Origin: Rhodopirellula sp. P2
GTDB taxonomy: Bacteria > Planctomycetota > Planctomycetia > Pirellulales > Pirellulaceae
DNA: 64,000 bases
Reading direction: 5' to 3'
Assembly: GCF_028768465.1 (NCBI RefSeq)
Contig: NZ_CP118225.1
Coordinates: 186,001-250,000 of the forward strand
Shown here: one piece after another, positions 34,620-44,700 of the stretch
How positions within the stretch are numbered: the stretch's first letter is position 1
Layout of the letters: each line of letters opens with the position of its first letter
Position numbers and translations under genes: made by a program
Notes under the pieces: generated by a model
The model's database searches: none
What the model was told of the DNA's origin: nothing
The model's input: only the letters and a program-made list of their open reading frames with translations

Positions 34620-37043
34620 ATGAATAACGACCGACGTGCCTTGCTCAAGACAGCCGCGATGGCTGCCGCCGGTTCCATGGTTGCGGGCGCGACGCTGCCA
34701 GTTCTTCAGGCTGACCAAGCCGTCGATGGATTGCCCACAGGCGAAGGCTTGGAGTGGAACAAGGCACCTTGTCGTTTCTGCGGCACCGGATGCCACGTTC
34801 AAGTTGGTGTCGAAAACGGGCGTGTCGTCGCGGTCGCTGGTGACAAGGCCGCCGATGTCAACAAGGGCCTGCTGTGCGTCAAAGGCTATCACGTTGGCGG
34901 CATCCTTTACGGCAAGGACCGACTGACTCGGCCGCTGCTTCGCAAAGACGGCAAGCTGACCGAAATCAGCTGGGACGAAGCGATTGAAACCATCGCCCAA
35001 CGAATCTTTGACTCGCCGGATACGTTTGCGTTCTATGGGTCCGGTCAGTGGACGATTCCCGAAGGCTACGCCGCTCAGAAGTTCATGAAGGGCGGACTGA
35101 GCAACAACCACATCGACCCCAACGCACGGTTGTGCATGGCTTCGGCGGTGACCGGTTTCCTGGCAACGTACGGTGTCGATGAACCGGCAGGTTGCTACCA
35201 AGATCTCGACGAATGCGACGTGCTGATCACCTGGGGCAACAACCCCGCCGAAATGCACCCGGTGCTATTCTCGCGAGTCACCGATCGTCGTTCGCGTGGT
35301 GAACAGGTCCGCATCATCGACATCGGAACGCGTCGAACTCGCACCACCGATGCAGCGAACGACTACTTGGAAATGAAACCGCACGGCGACGTTGCGATTT
35401 CGTTGGGCATCATGCACCTGCTCATCGAGAACGACAACTACGACCAATCATTTGTTGAAAAACACTGCAACTTCCGAGGCGACGAAGCGGACACCCCGAC
35501 GCTGCAAGGCGAGCCAATCAGCGAAGAGGAATTTCGCCAACGGATCGCCAAGTACACGCCAGAACATGTCGAAGAATTGTCGGGAGTTCCGGCGGACAAG
35601 ATTCGCATGCTCGCCGACTTGTTTGGGCAACACGACATTCGGATCACGTCGCTGTGGTGCATGGGCATGAACCAGCACACGATGGGCACGGCCATCAATT
35701 CGTTGGTCCACGGCGTTCACTTGTTGTCGGGGCACTTCGGTCGCCCCGGCGATGCCCCCACCAGCCTCACCGGCCAGCCTTCGGCGTGCGGCACGGTCCG
35801 CGAAGTTGGCACGCTGGCTCACGCGTTGCCAGGTGGCCGGGTCGTCACCAAGCCTGAACATCGCGAGCAAAGCGAAGGCTTCTGGAACGTTCGCGAGGGA
35901 AGCATCAGCGAAGTGCCGGGCTATCACACGGTGAAGATGTTCGAGCAGTTCACCAAACCCACGGCGGCAGGCGGTGACATCACAACGATGTTCGTGCAGG
36001 TCACCAACCCGGGCCAAACACTGCCGAATTTGAACACACTCTTCAACGACAAACAGGGCCTCGAAGACAAATTCTTGATCGTCAGCGATGTGTACCCGAC
36101 CGCGACCACGGCACTCGCGGATCTGATCTTGCCAGCCGCAATGTGGGTCGAGAAAAACGGCATGTTTGGCAACAGTGAGCGGCGAACACAACAGTGGTTC
36201 AAAATGGTCGATCCGCCGGGCGAAGCCCGTGATGATTGCTGGATGACAATCGCGATCGCGCACAAACTCTTCGAGATGGGCCATGAGGGGATGAAGGACA
36301 AGGACGGTGAGTTCATCTTCGCGGTCAAAGACGACGCCGGCCAAGAGATTCCCGTTTGGGAATTCGATCGCTACTACGACACCAACGTCGACAAGCATCT
36401 GTTCGAGGAATACCGCCAGTTCACGACGATGAAACACAAGAACCTCGCCCCGTACGAGGAATACGTGAAAGCTCGCGGGTTGCGTTGGCCAGTGGTCGAG
36501 CAAGAAGACGGTTCATGGCGAGAAACGAAGTTTCGTTTCTCGGGGTTCGACGACCCGTTTGTAAAAGCAGGCGAGGAATTCGAGTTTTATCATTCCTCAT
36601 CCAGCGATGGTCGCGCGCAGATTTGGTTCCACGAATATCAGCCGCCGCCGGAAATGCCTGACGAAGAATATCCGATGTGGCTTTGCACCGGCCGAGTGCT
36701 GGAACATTGGCACACGGGCACGATGACACGGCGGGTCTCGCAACTCAGCCGCGCGATGCCAACCGCGTATGTGGAAATGCACTTGGAAGACGCCCAAGCA
36801 GCCAACATTCGCCAGGGCGAAATTGTCACCATTGAATCTCGTCGTGGCGTTTGCGATTTGCCGGTGTGGATCGATGGCCGTGGCCGACCACCACGTGGCA
36901 CGATCTTTGTTCCGTTCTTTGACGAAACCAAACTGATCAACAACTGCACACTGGAAGCTTACGATCCGTTTTCGAAACAACCGGACTACAAGAAGTGTGC
37001 GGCTCGTGTTGTCAAGAAAACGACCGCGAAGGTGCCTTCATGA
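34620..37043 (+). CDS. napA: Periplasmic nitrate reductase catalytic subunit NapA
   Basis: This 807-residue molybdoenzyme has a Tat signal (NNDRRALLKTAAMAAAG). The [4Fe-4S] ligands are Cys51, Cys54, Cys58 and Cys86. GSGQWTIPEGYAAQKFMKGG and IDPNARLCMASAV contain the Mo-coordinating Cys172. Further NapA features are MGMNQHTMGTAINSLVHGVH and LTGQPSACGTVREVGT. It reduces nitrate to nitrite in the periplasm. Its length and cofactor motifs are typical of NapA. The stop overlaps the next start (ATGA). Confidence 0.95.
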   Translation: MNNDRRALLKTAAMAAAGSMVAGATLPVLQADQAVDGLPTGEGLEWNKAPCRFCGTGCHVQVGVENGRVVAVAGDKAADVNKGLLCVKGYHVGGILYGKDRLTRPLLRKDGKLTEISWDEAIETIAQRIFDSPDTFAFYGSGQWTIPEGYAAQKFMKGGLSNNHIDPNARLCMASAVTGFLATYGVDEPAGCYQDLDECDVLITWGNNPAEMHPVLFSRVTDRRSRGEQVRIIDIGTRRTRTTDAANDYLEMKPHGDVAISLGIMHLLIENDNYDQSFVEKHCNFRGDEADTPTLQGEPISEEEFRQRIAKYTPEHVEELSGVPADKIRMLADLFGQHDIRITSLWCMGMNQHTMGTAINSLVHGVHLLSGHFGRPGDAPTSLTGQPSACGTVREVGTLAHALPGGRVVTKPEHREQSEGFWNVREGSISEVPGYHTVKMFEQFTKPTAAGGDITTMFVQVTNPGQTLPNLNTLFNDKQGLEDKFLIVSDVYPTATTALADLILPAAMWVEKNGMFGNSERRTQQWFKMVDPPGEARDDCWMTIAIAHKLFEMGHEGMKDKDGEFIFAVKDDAGQEIPVWEFDRYYDTNVDKHLFEEYRQFTTMKHKNLAPYEEYVKARGLRWPVVEQEDGSWRETKFRFSGFDDPFVKAGEEFEFYHSSSSDGRAQIWFHEYQPPPEMPDEEYPMWLCTGRVLEHWHTGTMTRRVSQLSRAMPTAYVEMHLEDAQAANIRQGEIVTIESRRGVCDLPVWIDGRGRPPRGTIFVPFFDETKLINNCTLEAYDPFSKQPDYKKCAARVVKKTTAKVPS

Positions 37044-37828
37044 ACCGGCTGACAACGATCTTTCTCTCCGTGGTGATGGCCGTCGCGGTGATGGGATACT
37101 TCGTTGGCCTGGGTGATGGCGTGCCAAAACCCGATGGCATGCACGAATCACCATTGACGGATCGCGAGATTTCAAGGACGACGACGGAGACAAAGTTGAT
37201 TCCTGCGGTCAGTTACGCGGAGATCGCCAGCACACCAATGGGACCGACCAAACCCTGGCAGTCGATGCCGCAGGCATTGCCAGCGCCGGAGTACGATCTC
37301 TACACCCAGATCGAACCGAGTGAATCGGAGAAGGAAGCGTCCAGCAAACTGCGGGCATCACGCCGTGCGTTCAACGGTGCTCCACCGATCATTCCGCACC
37401 CCGTCGAAAACACCACCGATGCGGCCTGCTATGCATGTCATTCCAGTGGCGTGCAAATGGCGAATTTGAAAGCCAGCGTGATGTCGCACGAATTCCTCGG
37501 CAACTGTGTCCAGTGTCACGCATCGATGGCACCGGCACCGTTCCAAGAACTCGATGCCAGTGTCTCGACGAGCTTTGTCGGGTTGCCAGCACCGAAAGCG
37601 GGCAAGCGTGCCTACCAAGGCGCGCCTCCGACAATCCCGCATTCGCAGTGGATGCGAGAAAACTGCAACGCTTGCCATGGCGGCCCGCATGGATGGGCTG
37701 GCATGGAATCAACGCACCCGTGGCGAACGAACTGCACGCAGTGCCACGCCCCCTCAGCTTCGCTTGATCAAATGCCAGAAGCCAATGCCGTCCCGATGCT
37801 GCCGCCGCTTGATGTGGTCGCAAAGTGA
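37040..37828 (+). CDS. napB: NapB-like cytochrome with duplicated diheme module
   Basis: This 262-residue protein has an N-terminal signal/anchor (FLSVVMAVAVMGYFVGLG). Two similar halves follow. The first has RAFNGAPPIIPHPVE, CYACH and CVQCH; the second has RAYQGAPPTIPHSQW, CNACH and CTQCH. The GAPPxIPH element plus two hemes is the NapB signature, so this looks like a tandem duplication giving four hemes instead of two. It should donate electrons to NapA. It is coupled to napA by an ATGA overlap. Confidence 0.87.
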   Translation: MNRLTTIFLSVVMAVAVMGYFVGLGDGVPKPDGMHESPLTDREISRTTTETKLIPAVSYAEIASTPMGPTKPWQSMPQALPAPEYDLYTQIEPSESEKEASSKLRASRRAFNGAPPIIPHPVENTTDAACYACHSSGVQMANLKASVMSHEFLGNCVQCHASMAPAPFQELDASVSTSFVGLPAPKAGKRAYQGAPPTIPHSQWMRENCNACHGGPHGWAGMESTHPWRTNCTQCHAPSASLDQMPEANAVPMLPPLDVVAK

Positions 37829-37841
37829 ATCAGGGAAAGAA

Positions 37842-38651
37842 ATGACGCCAAGTCGCGAGAGTCGGAAAAACGTTGACAAGCCAATGCAGAGGAAAAAACC
37901 CGCTCTGCGGCGGTTCCTCACTGCAGCTCTCCGCCTCCCTCTTGTTGCGTTTTCATTTCTCTTCCGACCGACTGCCGTATCCCCAAGCCGCCGTGCGTTG
38001 CTGCAAGGTCGGCTCTGGAAATTGAGACCACCATCGCGTTTTCCGGCGCTCGTCACACGATTGCCCAAACCAGAGGTGGAAGAACGACCGCTTGCAGAGC
38101 CACGCAGCATTGGCGGCATCAATATCGATCCCGTTCCGCCAACCAATCTGACTGGCAAGCCTATCGCTCGCACGCTCCCTGTTCATCGGCCCCCCGGTGC
38201 GATCGACGAGTTTCAGTTTCTGGCGGGCTGCACCCGGTGCGGCGACTGCATCACCGCGTGCCCGCACAACGCGATTGTCCAAGCCCCCGATCGTCTGGGC
38301 ACGGTCGCCGGCACACCGATCATCGACGCCGACACCTCCGCCTGCTTGATGTGCGAAGACTTTCCTTGCATCGCATCGTGTGAACCGGGCGTGTTGGTCG
38401 ACACGATCCCGCCGATCATGGGCACCGCCCGGATCACCGAACACCTGTGCCTGGCCCACCACAGCACGACTTGCACCGTTTGCAGTGAACGATGTCCTGT
38501 CGACGACGCAATCGCCGTCACCGATGGCAAGCCCGTGATCAAGGAAGACACCTGCACCGGGTGTGGCGTTTGCCGCTACGTTTGCCCGGCACCTGAAAAC
38601 GCCATCTTACTGATGCCCGCCTTCTCGCGTCCCGGATTCCCCAACACATGA
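37842..38651 (+). CDS. NapF/NapG-like polyferredoxin
   Basis: This protein of about 269 residues has its start set at ATG 37842 (GGGAAAG upstream). The N-terminus is basic, with SPSRRALLQGRLWKL, a possible twin-arginine region. Four Cys clusters follow: CTRCGDCITACP, CLMCEDFPCIASCEP, CTVCSERCP and CTGCGVCRYVCP. This fits NapG/MauM-like or NapF-like ferredoxins of nitrate reductase operons. It lies 13 bp after the NapB-like gene and overlaps the next gene by ATGA. Confidence 0.87.
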   Translation: MTPSRESRKNVDKPMQRKKPALRRFLTAALRLPLVAFSFLFRPTAVSPSRRALLQGRLWKLRPPSRFPALVTRLPKPEVEERPLAEPRSIGGINIDPVPPTNLTGKPIARTLPVHRPPGAIDEFQFLAGCTRCGDCITACPHNAIVQAPDRLGTVAGTPIIDADTSACLMCEDFPCIASCEPGVLVDTIPPIMGTARITEHLCLAHHSTTCTVCSERCPVDDAIAVTDGKPVIKEDTCTGCGVCRYVCPAPENAILLMPAFSRPGFPNT

Positions 38652-38968
38652 CGTCGAAAAAACTCACTCTGGCAGACCTCGAAAACAATGAACCGCTGCC
38701 GGAAATCCTGGAAGCAGAATGGGCCAAGGATCAAGTCCTGCAGTTGTTCGCGGACCTCTCCGAAGGCGCCGACGTGCAGCACGTTCAAATGAAATCCACC
38801 GCGACCGATGCGACAGTCTCGCTGGCCGAGGCCGCGTCCGCATTCGCTGCCGATGAAGCCCAGGCCATTCAGGTTCGTTACGTCTTTGAGAACGAAATGT
38901 GGTGCGACACGATCATGCCCGGCGACCCCACGACCAAGATCATCCGGAACCGGTTGCCAACCGGCTAA
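38648..38968 (+). CDS. Hypothetical protein at the end of the nap operon
   Basis: This 106-residue protein begins MTSKKLTLADLENNEPLPEI. It has no signal peptide, one Cys, and an acidic N-terminal half. The ATGA overlap with the ferredoxin gene places it in the nap operon. I do not recognise the family; a maturation or regulatory role is a guess from context. Its last codons run into the dispersed repeat. Confidence 0.7.
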   Translation: MTSKKLTLADLENNEPLPEILEAEWAKDQVLQLFADLSEGADVQHVQMKSTATDATVSLAEAASAFAADEAQAIQVRYVFENEMWCDTIMPGDPTTKIIRNRLPTG

Positions 38969-39056
38969 GCACGTTGGCAGGAATGATCGGGCAAAACCAT
39001 GTGAGCCGTTTGGGCGTTCGCCCCGGTTGTACGTGAGAACAGTGGCGTTTGCCATC
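38965..39056. repeat. Second copy of the ~90-bp dispersed repeat, inverted
   Basis: The sequence runs GAATGATCGGGCAAAACCAT, GTGAGCCGTTTGGGCGTTCG, CCCCGGTTGT and on to GGCGTTTGCC. It is the reverse complement of 30901-30990 with scattered differences. The core GCCGTTTGGGCGTTCGCCCC can fold partly. The two copies flank the whole nap/nrf-like region. Confidence 0.75.
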
Positions 39057-39111
39057 ACAGTCCAAATGCCGAAAGACTCCCGCCGACCTGCTTCGCGTTG
39101 GACGACTCACG

Positions 39112-39303
39112 TGGAAGCCACCACAAAAGTTGAAAACTACTTTCGCAACAGCCGTGCCGCTCCAACGTGTTGCGTTGACGCGCGCGGCGTGCACTCGTTC
39201 TTCGCCAGCGGTGACGTGACCGCGATGACGCATGAAGGCGAAATGCTCTGGAGCATGCCGATCATCAAGACCTACGGCGAAGTCGACAATGAACAGGAGC
39301 AAC
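39112..39303 (+). pseudogene. Fragment of a PQQ-binding-like beta-propeller protein
   Basis: An open stretch reads VENYFRNSRAAPTCCVDARG, then HSFFASGDVTAMTHEGEMLW and KTYGEVDNEQE. This is the pattern of one propeller blade region in PQQ-like repeat proteins (a Cys pair, SFFxSGD, DG..LW and YG.V.NE). No start, signal peptide or further blades are present, and the frame is lost after 39303. It looks like a remnant of a gene several times longer. Confidence 0.5.
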
Positions 39304-39309
39304 CACGAC

Positions 39310-39411
39310 ATGAAGTCCGACTGGAATCCCGAATCCGAGCAAATCATCCGCGATCAAGTGGCTGCGTGCGACGAGATGCGTGAACGTTGCCGTCAGGTGA
39401 ATCAACACTTG
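39310..39411 (+). pseudogene. Possible N-terminal fragment of a cytochrome P450
   Basis: From ATG 39310 the frame reads MKSDWNPESEQIIRDQVAAC, then DEMRERC, which resembles the N-terminus of many bacterial P450 proteins (W-x-P...DQ.AAYD.MRERC). The similarity stops at once after RC, and no heme-binding region follows. The identification is tentative because only ~30 residues remain. Confidence 0.35.
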
Positions 39412-39467
39412 CCTTTTCTAGTTCTCCGTACCAGTCAGCAACGGTGCATGTCGTCAGAAAGTTCTCG

Positions 39468-39875
39468 ATGGTTGAGACCGCCTCGATGATAGAACCAGCC
39501 CGTGGCATCAAACGCTGGTTGTACTGGTTCATGGCCGGCCTGTTCTTGACGCTCGCCATGGTCGGTGTCGTGTTACCGGGCATCCCGACCACGCCATTCC
39601 TCCTGTTGATGTGCTACTTTCTCATCCGTGTGTCGCCAACCTGGCACGCCAAAGCAATGGCGTGGCCAATCGTCGGCGGCCCACTGCGTGATTGGCACAA
39701 CCAAGGCGGTGTTCGACCTGGAGTGAAAGTGGTTGCCATCACCATGGTCACGGTGCTGGTCGGATCAACGTTGATCCTTAGCAGTCTCCATGTCGCCGCC
39801 AAACTGGTCACTCTATCCGCCGCGGCCTACGGCATCTTTGTGGTGCTTCGACTACCGACCGTGCCCTCAAACTGA
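39468..39875 (+). CDS. YbaN/DUF454 family inner membrane protein
   Basis: This protein of about 135 residues has three to four hydrophobic helices. It matches the DUF454 pattern: GLFLTLAMVGVVLPGIPTTP followed by FLLLMCYFLIRVSPTWHAKA, then a Trp-His loop (LRDWHNQGGVRPGVK). Function is unknown. ATG 39468 or ATG 39486 may be the start. It begins just after the two gene remnants. Confidence 0.83.
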   Translation: MVETASMIEPARGIKRWLYWFMAGLFLTLAMVGVVLPGIPTTPFLLLMCYFLIRVSPTWHAKAMAWPIVGGPLRDWHNQGGVRPGVKVVAITMVTVLVGSTLILSSLHVAAKLVTLSAAAYGIFVVLRLPTVPSN

Positions 39876-39883
39876 TGCCCGTC

Positions 39884-39965
39884 CGGGTCATTTGTCTGGC
39901 CAGCCACGCCGATCGGCCGACTCGCTGGCCAACCAGACTCAGGTTCCCAGGTGTCACCTGACCCG
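39884..39965. terminator. Long imperfect hairpin between convergent genes
   Basis: CGGGTCA (39884-39890) pairs with TGACCCG (39959-39965), and inside it GTCTGGCCAGC pairs with GCTGGCCAACCAGAC. It lies in the 109-bp gap between the convergent YbaN and sialidase genes, where a bidirectional terminator would be expected. There is no T run, so this may instead be a palindromic repeat. Confidence 0.4.
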
Positions 39966-39984
39966 CGTCCTTCAGCCAGGGACG

Positions 39985-41184
39985 CTATTGAGATTCATTG
40001 GGAGTGACAGGAATCACGTCGGCGACCTCACTTGACTGGTACAGCCAACGGATCGGAAAACGGGTGATTTGCAGTGAATTCAAACCGGGGTATTCGCAAT
40101 GGCCGAGCAGCACATGATCGTCGATGAACTCGATCGCCGTGTAGCAATACCACCCCTGTGGATCGGTACCGATATTTCGGATGTGCTGCCATGTGACGCC
40201 TTCGTCTTCGGAGATCGCCGCTGTCAAGGGGCGCCGACCGACTGGCTTGACGATTGCCAACGGGTCATCGCCGTTGTTCCAGACCAAGAGCAAGTCACCG
40301 GTTGACGGAATTCGCTCAATGGAAGCCGGAGAGGCACTCGGCTGAGCGATATTCGATCGCTGGAGCGGCGACCACGTCTCGCCACCGTCTTTGGAATGTG
40401 AGACCAGCTGACAATCACTGCTGCGAACAAACATCATCAGCTCACCGTTCTTGAGCTCCACCACGCCAGGTTCCTGAGCCAGCAGTTCGGATTCCAACGT
40501 GCTGGTGCTCGCACGCCATGTCTTCCCCAGGTCGTCCGACAAATAGCAAACGATCTGCGCCGAGTTCCGCCACCCTGGCCAGCCCGGTAAATAGTGAACA
40601 GCCAGCGGCACCACCAGCCGCCCCGACTTCAACTGAATCACGCGATCATTGTTGAGCACGCGGTAACCCGGTTGGTCTTTGGGCACGACAAAGGTCGGCT
40701 CCGACCACGTCGCTCCTTCGTCAGTGCTGGTGCGCATCAAGACATAGTCCAGTTGGGAATACTTTGTCCCCGGCGGACCCACATACTTCTGGACATAAAA
40801 CAGGGCGATCCGGTTGTCTTGCAGACGCAGGAGAGAAACCGACATCAAGTTCGTTTCACCAGGCCTTCGTTCCAGAACCGGCACATCCTCTTCGCTCCAA
40901 GTCTTGCCACCGTCGGCGGAATACCGAGCCATGAGCTCGGCGGGTGCGTGGTCACTCGTGCCGATGAACTTGGTGTAAATCAACTGAAGCCGTCCGTCCT
41001 TGAGTTGGACGAAATCACCTTCGCTGTTCCGGTCATTGTCAGGTCGGGGCGAAATCCGCAGTGGCTTCTCGACCCCGGGGGCCACCCCTTGAGGTTCTTG
41101 AGAGTTCACAACAGTGGACGATGCCGCGACGCAAGCCGCCACAATCAAAACGGGGGCCAGAGAACGGCAGTTTCGGATTCGCAT
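39985..41184 (-). CDS. Secreted sialidase-family (BNR) protein 1
   Basis: This 399-residue protein starts at ATG 41184 with a signal peptide (PVLIVAACVAASSTVVNS). It carries five Asp-box repeats of the S-x-D-x-G-x-T-W type (SADGGKTW, STDEGATW, SDDLGKTW, SKDGGETW, SEDEGVTW), which mark the six-bladed sialidase propeller. It probably acts on sugars of marine polysaccharides outside the cytoplasm; the real substrate is unknown. A longer start (41253) would bury the signal peptide and was not used. Confidence 0.88.
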   Translation of the reverse strand: MRIRNCRSLAPVLIVAACVAASSTVVNSQEPQGVAPGVEKPLRISPRPDNDRNSEGDFVQLKDGRLQLIYTKFIGTSDHAPAELMARYSADGGKTWSEEDVPVLERRPGETNLMSVSLLRLQDNRIALFYVQKYVGPPGTKYSQLDYVLMRTSTDEGATWSEPTFVVPKDQPGYRVLNNDRVIQLKSGRLVVPLAVHYLPGWPGWRNSAQIVCYLSDDLGKTWRASTSTLESELLAQEPGVVELKNGELMMFVRSSDCQLVSHSKDGGETWSPLQRSNIAQPSASPASIERIPSTGDLLLVWNNGDDPLAIVKPVGRRPLTAAISEDEGVTWQHIRNIGTDPQGWYCYTAIEFIDDHVLLGHCEYPGLNSLQITRFPIRWLYQSSEVADVIPVTPNESQ

Positions 41185-41725
41185 GGTGCTGATCGCCTTC
41201 TCGAAGACGGATGGGACAGTGAAACAATTTTCAAACACGTGGGCAAGTCTCATGGGGCTGAATCAGCCACCGAGCATCAGCTCTCAGTTCACGAGAACCG
41301 GACACGAACACGTTTCGGTGAATCGACTTTTGCCGAACGACTTCTGCTGACACGTTGAACACAGAAAGCTTTCGCGACGACTTCCACTTTGGAAAGGAGG
41401 CATTCTATTCGATTCGAAGGAACGAAAAAGCAGCAGGCATCCAGTGGCCCATCCGAGATGGTGGTGAGCCTTCCGCCAAGCCACGCGGACATTGAGAGAT
41501 GTCCGGAGAAACACTTTCTGAAAGTGATGGCCACGATCAATCACGGCGAAGTCCGGACTGGATTACAATTGGCACCCCCGACTTGGACGCAGACGGAGGC
41601 ATCGCCCTTGTGGTCGCCGGCATGGACGTCACTCAAATTCTGTTTCACCAACGGAAGCCTCCCTCGTCTCGCGCGTCCTGATTCCCTCCCCGCCTCCCCT
41701 CGATTTCCTTGCTCGGACGCTGTTC
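41185..41725. other. Divergent intergenic region
   Basis: These 541 bp separate the minus-strand sialidase from the plus-strand dehydrogenase/cytochrome gene. I see no supported gene. Reading frames here have no protein-like composition or start signals. Promoters for both neighbours should lie in it. Confidence 0.55.
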
Positions 41726-44700
41726 ATGTTGCGATACCTTTGGCGATCTGCCGGCCTGCTTTGTTTCGTTGTCAACTGTGGCAGTGCGTCCGCCCAAATC
41801 TCACCCCTCGATTCTCTCAAATCGTTGCACCCGGCCAAAGGGATGGAAGTCTCTCTTTGGGCCAGCGAGCCGATGGTGAGGAACCCAACGGCAATGGAAA
41901 TCGATTCCCGCGGACGTGTTTGGATTGCGGAAGGACTCAACTATCGAATGAAACAGAAAGAGTTTGACTCGATGGGGCGAGTCCCAGACGCAGATCAGAT
42001 CAAGATCCTCAGCGACACCAATGGCGACGGCAAAGCCGACCAAGTCACCGTGTTCGCTGACAACATCTTTCCGGTGCCATTGGGCCTGGCCGTGGAAGAG
42101 ATCTGGGAAGAGGGCGTTCAAACGGGAACGCGAGTCTACACCGGCAATTCACCGGACCTATTGGTTCTGGAAGACACGGATGGTGACGACATAGCGGACC
42201 GCCGATACCCACTGCTGACCGGTTTTCGAGGTGTCGATAGCGACCATGGACTGCATGGGATGACTTTCGGTCCCGATGGGAAACTCTATTTCACCGTTGG
42301 CGATGCCCGCTACGGGGCAGACAAACTGAAACGAGGCGAACCGACGCTGGATGTCATGGATCAATCCGGCCAACGCGTGACGTCCTCGAACGTTGGCACG
42401 ACGCTACGCGTCAACCGCGACGGAACCCAACTGAAGATTCTGTCGTCGGGTCATCGCAACAACTACGAGGCAGCGGTGGATTCCTTCGGAAACGTGTTTG
42501 GCAGCGACAATGACGATGACGGCAATCGTGGTTGCCGGATGTACTGGGTGATGGAAGGCGGCGAGTACGGTTACCAGCATCCCGATTCGCCTCGGCACTG
42601 GGCGGAAGAATTGCCCGGCATCATTCCGAAGCTGGTTGGAACCGGGAACGGGTCACCCAGTGGGCTGGTTGTCTACGAGGGAAGCCTGTTGCCCGAACAG
42701 TATCATGGCGCGGTGCTGCAGATCGATGCTGGGACTCATCAAGTCAATTCGCACCCACTCGTCCGTCACGGGGCCGGGTTCCGATCGGACTACGATGTGC
42801 TGCTGAAAGGCGATGACGACTGGTTCCGCCCCGTCGATGTCTCCGTCGCCACCGATGGATCGCTGTTCGTCTGCGATTGGTACGATGCCGGAGTCGGTGG
42901 CAACCGGTTTTCCGATCAAACGACCGGGCGGATCTATCGCGTCAGCGCCGCATCCGGCAAATCAAACACGTTGACATTCAGTGGCGACAACGCGGCCGAA
43001 GCGTTGCAGTCACCCAACGCAGTGGCACGCCTGGCCGCACGTGACCAATTGGTGAGACGAGGTGCGGGAGCCCGCGATGAATTGCTGGCGTTGCTCCAGG
43101 ACACAAACTCAGTCGTCCGCGCGCGAGCACTTCACGTCCTACATGGTCTGCCAACAACGGGCCAAGCAGACGTGACGGAAGCTCTCCACGATCCCAACCC
43201 ACGAATCCGCGAAACGGCCCTCAGCCTGCTCAGTGAATCGGACCGGAACAATCAATCCAACCAGAACCTCGATCGAATCCTGGCCCTTGTTGACGATCCG
43301 GACGCCGGCGTCCGGCGTGCGTTGTTGCTCGCGATTTCGAACCAGCCAACCAAAGACATCGGCGCCGCGTTGCAAACATTGGCCGCTGCGTGGGACGGTC
43401 GCGACCGGTTTTATCTGGAGGCTCTGCGAGTGGCCTTGATCCATCGCGAGCCAGAATTCATCACGCGTCTGTTCAGCACCTTGGCTGAAACAGCGATTCA
43501 AGCGGGGTGGGATGAGCAATCGATCGCCGTCCCTCCGTATTACCCTGTTGGTTCCAACGATGCCTTCCTTCGGCTTCAAGATCAATTGCCGCCCTCGAAT
43601 TCGGCGTCAAGCGTGATTGGCTTGGCCTGGGTGCTTCAGCGCAGCGAAGCGTTGCCAGCGTTGGAGCAACTGCTCTCACACAACCGCTCACCTTCGGTCG
43701 AACAAGCCGCCTCGCTTGCTTTGGCGGGAATCGCAGACCCGAATGCTGGTCGAGTGCTTATCCAACGATTTTTCGCAGATGGAGTCACAGCCGATAGCAA
43801 ACTCGAAATCATCAGGCAACTCGGTCGCGGACTTCCTACCAATTGGCGGGAACTTGCCAACGACGATTCGCTCCAGCAGCTGTTCATGAATGCCTTGGAC
43901 TCGCCCGAATCCCAGATCACTGCGATCGAGTCGATCGCAAACGCATCGTTGGTCGGATTTGAAGCCCCATTGATGAAACTTGCCGGCGACGACTCACAAC
44001 AGGATGTCGTCCGCGTGGCAGCACTGACGTCCCTCGGAAAGATGAAGCACCAGCCTGTTCGTGCGTTAGCAGCCAAGTTGATCGATGATGCCCAAGGCAG
44101 CCCGAGCGGTGGACGACTTGCTTTGGCCGCCCTCCAAACGATCCACTTCCTGGCAGACGACACGGCACAATCAGCCCTGCTGCATGTCCTTCTCGATGAC
44201 AACCTGCCACTGGATGCAAGACGCAAATCGTTGCAGCTGATCGCAACGACCTACCAAGGAGCCAACACGGTCTTGTCGCTGCAAAAGCAGACGAAGATTG
44301 CCGCCGACTTGAAGAGCGAACTGTCGTTCCTGCTGCACAATCATTCCGATCGCCGAATTCGTCTCGCAGCTGAGCAGCAACTGCCAGTGATGGCAGGCAG
44401 CGACAGCGCGAAGATCCACAACGTGCAAGCGGTGTTGGCGTTGCAAGGCGACGTGGAACGAGGACGCGAGCTGTTTGCCAACCACAAAGACGCCGCCTGC
44501 GCGCGTTGCCACCGGGTCACCGGGGAAGGCGCGTTGGTCGGTCCCGATCTGGCGTCTGTGGGGATGAAGTACGGCGACCGAGAACTGCTGTACCACATCC
44601 AATACCCAAGCGGAGCGATCAACTACAACTTTGTCGCGACCACCTTTCTGCTGGAAGACGGACGCATCCAAAACGGATTGGTTCTCAATCGCCGAGACGG

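Noticed and set aside
35448-36503. 351-residue minus-strand frame inside napA
   Set aside because: Antisense shadow of a GC-rich coding region; the plus strand encodes an unmistakable NapA.
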